A stretch of 13,631 nucleotides of DNA from Dokdonella_A sp036518555 (GTDB lineage Bacteria > Pseudomonadota > Gammaproteobacteria > Xanthomonadales > Rhodanobacteraceae), in contig NZ_DATDMY010000143.1 in assembly GCF_036518555.1 (NCBI RefSeq), positions 1 to 13,631 of the forward strand, in the 5' to 3' direction. Numbering within the stretch: position 1 is the stretch's first letter; the number at the start of each line of letters is the position of its first letter. Under the pieces are notes generated by a model. It saw only the letters and a list, made by a program, of their open reading frames with translations. It did no database searches and was not told the DNA's origin. Below are positions 7,006 through 13,631 of the stretch, in pieces. Made by a program: the position numbers and the translations under genes.

Positions 7006-7025
7006 AGGAATCCGCGAGGATTCTT
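7006..7025 (+). promoter_or_regulatory. Hairpin with GNRA-type loop just upstream of the rpoA ribosome binding site
   Basis: Positions 7006-7013 pair with 7018-7025: six perfect pairs (GAATCC/GGATTC), extended by one G-T and one A-T pair. The loop is GCGA, which fits the stable GNRA tetraloop class. The 3' end abuts the rpoA ribosome binding site (GGAG, 7026-7029). The hairpin could set the efficiency of rpoA translation or bind a regulator; this is inferred from position only. Confidence 0.5.
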
Positions 7026-7039
7026 GGAGTCAACTGCAT

Positions 7040-8038
7040 ATGGCGGGATCGTCCACCAACGTGCTGCGTCCGCGCGGCATACAAGTCGAACGCCTCGGTA
7101 CCGACCGCGCCAAGGTCGTCGTCGAGCCGCTGGAGCGCGGCTTCGGTCACACGCTCGGCAACGCGCTGCGTCGCGTGCTGCTGTCGTCCATCCCTGGTAG
7201 CGCGATCATCGAAGTCGAAATCGACGGCGTGCTGCACGAGTACACGACGCTCGAAGGCCTCCAGGAAGACGTCATCGAGGTGCTCCTCAACCTCAAGGAC
7301 GTGGCCATCCGCATGCACGGTCAGGATGAGACCACCCTCACGCTCAGCAAGAAGGGCAAGGGCGTCGTCGTCGCTGGCGACATCAAGGTCGATCATTCGG
7401 TCGAGATCGTCAACCCCGATCACGTGATCTGCCACCTGACCAAGGACATCGCGCTCAACATGCGCCTCAAGGTCGTGCGCGGCGTCGGCTACCAGCCCGC
7501 CACTGCGCGCCGCCTGCCGGACGAGGAAGCGCGTCCGATCGGCCGGCTGCAGCTCGATGCGTCGTTCTGCCCCGTTCGCCGCGTCGCCTACAACGTGGAC
7601 AGCGCGCGCCTCGAACAGCGTACCGATCTCGACAAGCTCGTGCTCGACGTCGAAACCAACGGTGCAATCGACGCCGAGGAAGCGGTGCGCAAGGCCGCCG
7701 AGATCCTGCAGGACCAGATCAGCGTGTTCGGCGATTTCGCGCGCCGCGAGAGCACCGATGCGAAGACCGACAAGAGCGGCGTCGACCCGGTGCTTCTGCG
7801 CCCGATCGACGACCTCGAGTTGACCGTGCGGTCGGCCAACTGCCTGAAGGCGGAAAGCATCTACTACATCGGCGATCTCGTCCAGAAGACCGAGGTCGAG
7901 CTGCTGAAGACTCCGAACCTCGGCAAGAAGTCGCTGACGGAGATCAAGGACGTGCTCTACCAACGCGGGCTGCAGCTCGGCATGAAGCTCGACAGCTGGC
8001 CGCCGCCCGGTCTCGTGCACGGCATGCAGCTGGGCTGA
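7040..8038 (+). CDS. rpoA: DNA-directed RNA polymerase subunit alpha
   Basis: The alpha subunit dimerises to start RNA polymerase assembly, and its C-terminal domain contacts UP elements and activators. The product is 332 aa. The N-terminal dimerisation domain (about 1-235) carries GHTLGNALRRVLLSSIPG at residues 36-53. The C-terminal domain (about 250-320) carries VRSANCLK at 263-270. R264, N267 and C268 there match the DNA-contacting R265 region of E. coli. The tail after SWPPP (GLVHGMQLG) is unlike E. coli and resembles what I remember of Xanthomonas RpoA. GGAG (7026-7029) is 10 nt before the ATG and lies next to a hairpin. Confidence 0.98.
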   Translation: MAGSSTNVLRPRGIQVERLGTDRAKVVVEPLERGFGHTLGNALRRVLLSSIPGSAIIEVEIDGVLHEYTTLEGLQEDVIEVLLNLKDVAIRMHGQDETTLTLSKKGKGVVVAGDIKVDHSVEIVNPDHVICHLTKDIALNMRLKVVRGVGYQPATARRLPDEEARPIGRLQLDASFCPVRRVAYNVDSARLEQRTDLDKLVLDVETNGAIDAEEAVRKAAEILQDQISVFGDFARRESTDAKTDKSGVDPVLLRPIDDLELTVRSANCLKAESIYYIGDLVQKTEVELLKTPNLGKKSLTEIKDVLYQRGLQLGMKLDSWPPPGLVHGMQLG

Positions 8039-8050
8039 TAGTTTGCTTTT

Positions 8051-8228
8051 GCGATCGTCCTTGATCGCCGCTGCGGCCGATGGTCGCGAGAGGTCGCGTT
8101 AACGACTTCGATGTAGCCCAGGGCGGCCGTCCATGGCCGCACCGTTCGACAAATGCAGTTTCATGGATAGCCCGTTCATCGGGCTCAAGACAGCGGGTAA
8201 CCGCGGGTCGCCGGGCATGAGTCCCGGC
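8051..8228 (+). promoter_or_regulatory. Chain of hairpins in the rplQ leader
   Basis: The rpoA-rplQ gap is 224 nt and holds four 6-bp inverted repeats. They are GCGATC/GATCGC (8051-8056, 8063-8068) and GCGGCC/GGCCGC (8123-8128, 8135-8140), then AGCCCG/CGGGCT (8169-8174, 8180-8185) and GCCGGG/CCCGGC (8210-8215, 8223-8228). A 4-bp stem with a GTAA loop lies at 8193-8204. GGTCGCG occurs twice (8082-8088, 8092-8098). I found no strong promoter or small ORF. An autoregulatory leader for L17, or a site of RNA processing, is a reasonable but untested guess. Confidence 0.5.
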
Positions 8229-8262
8229 TTCTCATAACAATCGAGACAACGAGGATTCACCC

Positions 8263-8652
8263 ATGCGCCACCAGAAGGCCGGTCGCAAATTCAATCGCAC
8301 GAGCAGCCACCGCGAGGCGATGTTCAAGAACATGGCCGCGTCGCTGTTCAAGCACGAGCTCATCCGTACCACGCTGCCGAAGGCGAAGGAGCTTCGTCGC
8401 GTCGCCGAGCCGCTGATCACGCTCGCGAAGACCGACGGCGTCGCCAATCGTCGCCTCGCGTTCGCGCGCCTGCGCGACAAGGAAGCGGTCGGCAAGCTGT
8501 TCGTCGAGCTCGGCCCGCGCTATCGCGAGCGCAAGGGCGGGTACCTGCGCCTTCTGAAGTGCGGCTTCCGCAACGGCGACAACGCGCCGATGGCGTACGT
8601 CGAGCTCGTCGATCGCCCGCGGTCCGACGCGGGCGACCAGACCGCGGATTGA
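8263..8652 (+). CDS. rplQ: 50S ribosomal protein L17
   Basis: L17 is a 50S protein near the peptide tunnel exit and the last gene of the alpha operon. The product is 129 aa. The N-terminal MRHQKAGRKFNRTSSHREAM and the following NMAASLFKHELIRTTLPKAK are diagnostic. The C-terminal GGYLRLLKCGFRNGDNAPMA is also typical. GAGGA at 8251-8255 is 7 nt before the ATG. It is separated from rpoA by a 224-nt structured leader and is followed by a strong terminator. Confidence 0.97.
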   Translation: MRHQKAGRKFNRTSSHREAMFKNMAASLFKHELIRTTLPKAKELRRVAEPLITLAKTDGVANRRLAFARLRDKEAVGKLFVELGPRYRERKGGYLRLLKCGFRNGDNAPMAYVELVDRPRSDAGDQTAD

Positions 8653-8674
8653 GATCCGCGCCTGCTCGTCGTTG

Positions 8675-8701
8675 AAAGGCCCCGGTCCGTCCGGGGCTTT
8701 T
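8675..8701 (+). terminator. Intrinsic terminator after rplQ
   Basis: GCCCCGG (8679-8685) and CCGGGGC (8691-8697) form a perfect 7-bp stem with a TCCGT loop, followed by TTTT (8698-8701) and a further CGTTT. The upstream AAA (8675-8677) can pair with the T-run, which extends the stem. It begins 23 nt after the rplQ stop. It is the clearest Rho-independent terminator in the window and marks the end of the ribosomal cluster. Confidence 0.88.
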
Positions 8702-8946
8702 CGTTTCAACGGGGCGCGCACGACCGCGCCGGCGTGGCGCTTCGTGCCGGAACGACGGGTATGCACCGCCGCGGCGCGGTCGTCCCAAAGCATGGGTCGG
8801 CCGCACGGCTGCATCGGGTCGCGTGCCGCCGCCATGCAAGGCCTTTGCATCGGTTCGTCGTTCGCTTGCCGCTCGTGTTCGCAGCGAGGTTCGACGCGGC
8901 ACTTCGGTTGCGCCCCGTTGTCTGCACATCCGCTGGCGCGCCGGTT

Positions 8947-8964
8947 CTACGGCAATTTCCGTAG
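8947..8964 (+). promoter_or_regulatory. Inverted repeat upstream of dsbB, over a possible promoter
   Basis: CTACGG and CCGTAG are perfect 6-bp arms around CAATTT. The right arm overlaps a weak -35 (TTTCCG, 8956-8961). TAGACT (8979-8984) is a 4/6 -10 match at 17-nt spacing, with the dsbB ATG 25 nt after it. The repeat could be an operator for a dimeric regulator or a plain stem-loop; no known consensus is recognised. Confidence 0.3.
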
Positions 8965-9009
8965 CATCGACGTGACGCTAGACTTGGCGCAATCGATCAC
9001 GGAGTACGC

Positions 9010-9528
9010 ATGAACCCGAACCCGTTCGCATGGCCGTTCCGCTCGCAGTTCGCGCTCGGCGCGCTCATCTGCTTCGGCCTGGTCGCCTACGCGTACTTCA
9101 TCCTCGAACGCCAGCAAGGCATCGTTCCGTGCCCCAAGTGCATGTTCCAGCGCGGCGCCTTCGTCGCCATGGGCGTGTTCTTCCTCGCGGGCGCACTGCA
9201 CGGCCCCGGGGGGACGGGCCGGCGCGTATACGCACTGCTGGTCGCGCTCTTCGCTTCCATCGGCGCCGTGATCGCCGTGCAGCATCTGTGGATGCAGATG
9301 AATCCGCCTGACCCGCTCATGGGCGGTTGCGGCATGGACTTCTACACGCTGTTCGACAACCGGTTCCCGCTTGCCCAGGCGATCAGGAAGGCGTTCATGG
9401 CGAGCGGCGATTGCAGCGAGAGCAGCTGGCGGCTGCTCGGCATCACGATGCCGGGGTGGACGCTCATCGCCTACTTCCTGCTGGGTGCAGGCACGCTGTG
9501 GGCTGGATTCCGACGCCGCCCGGCGTGA
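9010..9528 (+). CDS. dsbB: Disulfide bond formation protein B
   Basis: DsbB is an inner-membrane protein that reoxidises periplasmic DsbA and passes the electrons to quinones. The product is 172 aa, the usual size, with four hydrophobic segments (about 14-31, 48-63, 73-91 and 149-166). The first redox pair is C41-P-K-C44, followed by FQR with R48, which matches the quinone-linked arginine of E. coli DsbB. The second pair, C107 and C135, lies in the second periplasmic loop (GGCGMDF and ASGDCSESSW). GGAG (9001-9004) is 5 nt before the ATG. All four key cysteines are present, so it is predicted to be active. It lies between the ribosomal terminator and the DAHP synthase gene. Confidence 0.95.
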   Translation: MNPNPFAWPFRSQFALGALICFGLVAYAYFILERQQGIVPCPKCMFQRGAFVAMGVFFLAGALHGPGGTGRRVYALLVALFASIGAVIAVQHLWMQMNPPDPLMGGCGMDFYTLFDNRFPLAQAIRKAFMASGDCSESSWRLLGITMPGWTLIAYFLLGAGTLWAGFRRRPA

Positions 9529-9550
9529 GGCTCGATACGCCACCGTCGGT

Positions 9551-9579
9551 ATGACGGCCGTCGCGGGCTATGGCATGAT
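9551..9579 (+). promoter_or_regulatory. Candidate extended -10 promoter for the DAHP synthase gene
   Basis: ATGACG (9551-9556, 4/6 to TTGACA) is followed after 17 nt by CATGAT (9574-9579, 4/6 to TATAAT). TG lies one base before the -10 (TGG-CATGAT), an extended -10 pattern. The predicted start near 9586 leaves about 26 nt before the ATG at 9612. A small hairpin CCGTC/GACGG (9543-9557) overlaps the -35. No strong competing promoter was seen in the 83-nt gap. Confidence 0.35.
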
Positions 9580-9611
9580 CGTTTTCCGCATTGCAGCAAG
9601 CCACGATCGCC

Positions 9612-11000
9612 ATGGCCTTCCCGGAACCCCTTGTACCGCTCGGCAGCGCCCTCCGCGAATGGTCACCGTCGTCATGGCAGGGCTCCCCGCAGACGCAGCA
9701 GCCCGTCTACGCGGACGAGATTGAACTCGGCCTGGCGCTCGCGCAGCTGTCGCAGCTGCCGCCGTTGGTCACGTCGTGGGAGATCCTCTCGCTCAAGCGC
9801 CTGCTCGCCGAGGCTGCCGCGGGCGAACGGTTCCTGCTGCAAGGCGGCGATTGCGCGGAGAGTTTCGACGACTGCACGTCGCCGCTGATCTCGAACCGCC
9901 TCAAGGTCATGTTGCAGATGAGCCTCGTGCTCGTGCACGGGCTCAAGCTGCCGGTCGTGCGCGTCGGCCGATTCGCCGGTCAGTACGCAAAGCCCCGCTC
10001 GGCCGACCACGAAACGCGCGATGGAAGGACGTTGCCGAGCTACCGCGGTGACCTCGTCAATGCGGCGGCGTTCACCGCGGAGGCGCGCCGCGCCGATCCC
10101 CAGCGCCTCATCCGCGCCCACGCGCGATCGGCGATGACGATGAATTTCGTGCGCGCCCTCGTCGATGGCGGTTTCGCCGACCTGCACCATCCCGAGTACT
10201 GGGACCTCGGCTGGGTCCAGCACTCGCCGCTGCAGGACGAGTATCGCGCGATGGTCGAGTCGATCGGCAACTCGCTGCGATTCATGGAAACGCTCGCGGG
10301 CGAACCGCTCGGCAGCTTCCAGCGCGTCGACTTCTACACCTCGCACGAGGCGCTCGTCCTGCACTACGAACAGGCGCTCACGCGCCGCGTGCCGCGGCAG
10401 GCGGGGTGGTTCAACCTGTCGACGCATTTCCCGTGGATCGGCATGCGCACCGCGGCGATCGACGGCGCGCACGTCGAGTACTTCCGCGGCATCCGCAACC
10501 CGATCGCCGTCAAGGTCGGGCCTTCGGTGACGCCCGACCAACTGCGTCGTCTCGTCGACGTGCTCGATCCCGAGCGCGAACCGGGCCGCCTCACCCTCAT
10601 CCATCGCATGGGAGTGGCGAAGATCGAGAGCGCCCTGCCGCCGTTGCTCGCGGCGATGAAGGGCGCCGGGCGCACGCCGTTGTGGGTTTGCGATCCAATG
10701 CACGGCAACACGGAGACGGTCGGCAACGGCGTGAAAACGCGGCGGTTCGAGAACATCCGTGGCGAACTCGACCGCGCGTTCGATGTACATGCCGCCGCCG
10801 GCACGCGCCTGGGCGGCGTGCATCTCGAGCTCACCGGGGAGAACGTCACCGAGTGCATGGGTGGCGCGCGTGACCTCACGGAAACCGACCTGACGCGCGC
10901 GTACAAGTCCCAGGTCGATCCACGCCTCAACTACGAGCAATCGCTCGAGATCGCGATGCTCATCGTGCGCAAGCGAGGGGCGCTGGCGAACGCCGGCTGA
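9612..11000 (+). CDS. Class II 3-deoxy-7-phosphoheptulonate (DAHP) synthase
   Basis: The enzyme condenses phosphoenolpyruvate with erythrose 4-phosphate, the first step of the shikimate pathway to aromatic amino acids. It is the plant-like type II family, not the AroF/G/H type I of E. coli. From ATG 9612 the product is 462 aa. The metal ligands of the family are visible: C81 (LLQGGDCAESF), H364 (DPMHGNT), E406 (HLELTGENVTEC) and D436 (SQVDPRLN). Their spacing is nearly that of M. tuberculosis C87/H369/E411/D441. GRFAGQYAKPRSAD is the PEP-site block. A TTG at 9591 would add 7 residues; I prefer the ATG because of the candidate promoter, although neither start has a clear ribosome binding site. 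No symbol is assigned because naming varies in this family. Confidence 0.93.
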   Translation: MAFPEPLVPLGSALREWSPSSWQGSPQTQQPVYADEIELGLALAQLSQLPPLVTSWEILSLKRLLAEAAAGERFLLQGGDCAESFDDCTSPLISNRLKVMLQMSLVLVHGLKLPVVRVGRFAGQYAKPRSADHETRDGRTLPSYRGDLVNAAAFTAEARRADPQRLIRAHARSAMTMNFVRALVDGGFADLHHPEYWDLGWVQHSPLQDEYRAMVESIGNSLRFMETLAGEPLGSFQRVDFYTSHEALVLHYEQALTRRVPRQAGWFNLSTHFPWIGMRTAAIDGAHVEYFRGIRNPIAVKVGPSVTPDQLRRLVDVLDPEREPGRLTLIHRMGVAKIESALPPLLAAMKGAGRTPLWVCDPMHGNTETVGNGVKTRRFENIRGELDRAFDVHAAAGTRLGGVHLELTGENVTECMGGARDLTETDLTRAYKSQVDPRLNYEQSLEIAMLIVRKRGALANAG

Positions 11001-11029
11001 GCAGGCCCGGATCTCGAGCCGCGGGACCG

Positions 11030-11079
11030 GCGCAGGACCGTACGTCGCACCTGCGCAGTGGCGCATCGATCGCGCCATT
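11030..11079 (+). terminator. Two abutting hairpins after the DAHP synthase gene
   Basis: GCGCAGG (11030-11036) and CCTGCGC (11050-11056) form a perfect 7-bp stem around a 13-nt loop. Directly next to it, AGTGGCGC (11057-11064) and GCGCCATT (11072-11079) form an 8-bp stem with one G-T pair. Neither has a long T-run. In a convergent gene arrangement they may end transcription from the DAHP synthase side, perhaps with Rho. Confidence 0.4.
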
Positions 11080-11109
11080 CCGAGCCATCGGGCCTGGCGC
11101 GCCTTCCAT

Positions 11110-11140
11110 CCGCGCCGCGGGTCGGATCGCCGCGCCGCGG
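11110..11140. repeat. Direct repeat of 11 bp in the convergent spacer
   Basis: CCGCGCCGCGG occurs at 11110-11120 and again at 11130-11140, 20 bp apart start to start. Each copy also contains the palindromic CCGCGG. The repeats are short and GC-rich, so chance is possible. They lie between the convergent DAHP synthase and typA genes. Confidence 0.4.
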
Positions 11141-11170
11141 TCCGAAGCAGGGAGTCACCCGGCAGCGAAT

Positions 11171-11194
11171 GCGCACGCGCCGCAGCGCGTGCGC
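11171..11194 (-). terminator. 10-bp perfect hairpin after typA, possible terminator
   Basis: GCGCACGCGC (11171-11180) and GCGCGTGCGC (11185-11194) are perfect 10-bp arms with a 4-nt loop. On the - strand it starts 7 nt after the typA stop codon. It is followed on that strand by ATTCGCTG, not a proper U-tract. A very stable stem in this place fits a 3'-end structure; true intrinsic termination is uncertain. Confidence 0.5.
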
Positions 11195-11201
11195 GCGATC
11201 G

Positions 11202-13034
<1,833 letters not shown>

Positions 13035-13107
13035 CTGGGCAGGCCTGCAGCCGTCGACGCGGCCGGTTTGGGGATCGGGGCGGCGGGGAGCCGCAAGTCA
13101 GCCGGAT

Positions 13108-13113
13108 ATTATA
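13108..13113 (-). promoter_or_regulatory. Candidate -10 box for typA
   Basis: Read on the - strand, the sequence is TATAAT, a perfect -10 hexamer in a GC-rich divergent spacer. At 17-nt spacing the -35 position (13131-13136) reads CGGCAG, which does not match TTGACA. The predicted start near 13101 would give a leader of about 66 nt before the typA ATG. GCAGGCCTGC, a 10-bp palindrome (13039-13048), lies just upstream of that ATG. Confidence 0.45.
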
Positions 13114-13202
13114 GCGGGAATCCGTGACCGCTGCCGGCTCCGCCGGGAATCCTGCGCGCGGATCGGTTAGGCTGCGCGTCCCACGAATCCGGAGCCATCC
13201 CG

Positions 13203-13631
13203 ATGTCCCTCCCCGAGCTGACCGCCGAAATCGCGACCGCGCACGGTACGATCCACCTGCGCCTGTTCGCCGACCAGGTGCCGATGACCGTCGCGAGCTT
13301 CGTCAACCTCGCGCGCCGCGGCTTCTACGACGGCAAGACGTTCCATCGCGTGATCCCCGATTTCATGATCCAGGGCGGCTGCCCGCAGGGCAGCGGCACC
13401 GGCGGCCCCGGCTACCAGTTCGACGACGAGATCGTGCCGGCGCTCAAGCATGACCGCCCGGGCATCCTGTCGATGGCCAACGCGGGCTCGCGCATGGGCC
13501 GCGGCACCAATGGCAGCCAGTTCTTCATCACGCACGTGCCGACACCGTGGCTCGACGGCAAGCACACCGTGTTCGGCAGCGTCGTCGGCCCGGCCGACCA
13601 GGCGATCGTCGACAAGATCAAGGGCGGCGAC
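13203..13631 (+). CDS. Cyclophilin-type peptidyl-prolyl cis-trans isomerase (3' end outside window)
   Basis: Cyclophilins catalyse cis-trans isomerisation of peptide bonds before proline and help protein folding. The frame is open for 143 codons to the window edge, so the C-terminal end is missing. Conserved blocks are FHRVIPDFMIQGG (47-59, with catalytic R49 and Q57), NGSQFFIT (103-110) and WLDGKHTVFG (116-125). W116 and H121 match W121 and H126 of human cyclophilin A. No signal peptide is seen, so it is predicted to be cytoplasmic. GGAG at 13191-13194 is 8 nt before the ATG. The sequence differs from E. coli PpiB around the active site, so no symbol is given. It is divergent from typA. Confidence 0.93.
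   Translation, partial: MSLPELTAEIATAHGTIHLRLFADQVPMTVASFVNLARRGFYDGKTFHRVIPDFMIQGGCPQGSGTGGPGYQFDDEIVPALKHDRPGILSMANAGSRMGRGTNGSQFFITHVPTPWLDGKHTVFGSVVGPADQAIVDKIKGGD

Larger units (their letters stand above)
8653..9009. other. Intergenic region between rplQ and dsbB, no convincing gene
   Basis: This 357-nt stretch holds the rplQ terminator (8675-8701) and three inverted repeats: CCGGC/GCCGG (8729-8733, 8746-8750), ATGCAA/TTGCAT (8834-8839, 8845-8850) and CTACGG/CCGTAG (8947-8952, 8959-8964). Open frames cross it on both strands, but their composition (arginine-, alanine- and cysteine-rich) and lack of ribosome binding sites look like GC-rich noise. I see no tRNA or transposase remnant. Confidence 0.6.

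Noticed and set aside
6998..8020. - strand open frame (340 aa) antisense to rpoA, and a similar one (468 aa) antisense to the DAHP synthase gene at 9672-11078
   Set aside because: Both are codon-composition shadows of conserved genes, with no domains and no promoters of their own.
8672..9013. Possible small gene of 113 aa between rplQ and dsbB
   Set aside because: It starts inside the rplQ terminator, has no ribosome binding site, and its C/R/A-rich translation matches no family I know.

Overview
The window is GC-rich DNA, probably in the mid-60s percent although I did not count it. It looks like a gammaproteobacterial chromosome, most likely Xanthomonadaceae (the Lysobacter/Luteimonas/Xanthomonas group). 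The reasons are RpoA (332 aa, with a C-terminal tail close to the one I remember from Xanthomonas), a zinc-free 101-aa S14, no rpmJ between secY and rpsM, and a class II DAHP synthase. The species cannot be named from the sequence alone.

Positions 1-8652 (+ strand) are the classic spc and alpha ribosomal protein clusters in canonical order: end of rplN, rplX, rplE, rpsN, rpsH, rplF, rplR, rpsE, rpmD, rplO, secY, then rpsM, rpsK, rpsD, rpoA, rplQ. All these genes are intact except rplN, which is cut by the window edge. Together they make ribosomal proteins of both subunits, the SecY translocon channel and the RNA polymerase alpha subunit. A GC hairpin and a perfect TATAAT between secY and rpsM suggest a transcription boundary there. 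A strong intrinsic terminator at 8675-8701 closes the cluster after rplQ.

The coding content is ordinary. The less ordinary part is the non-coding sequence. Several spacers inside the operon are longer than in E. coli and hold clear hairpins: rpsN-rpsH, rplF-rplR, rplR-rpsE, rpmD-rplO, rpsD-rpoA and rpoA-rplQ. The best are a 13-bp stem before rplO, an 8-bp stem with a GNRA-type loop just upstream of the rpoA ribosome binding site, and a chain of hairpins in the 224-nt rplQ leader. They are possible regulatory or mRNA-processing elements.

Positions 8653-9009 are a 357-nt intergenic stretch with the terminator and inverted repeats but no convincing gene. Next come dsbB (9010-9528), for periplasmic disulfide formation, and a class II DAHP synthase (9612-11000), the first step of the shikimate pathway, both on +. 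A 201-nt convergent spacer with several hairpins separates these from typA/bipA (11202-13034, - strand), a ribosome-associated GTPase. Divergent to typA, a cyclophilin-type peptidyl-prolyl isomerase starts at 13203 and runs off the window end.

I found no mobile element, CRISPR array, tRNA or rRNA, and no sign of a new multi-gene system. The findings are mainly candidate RNA structures and promoters to be tested.
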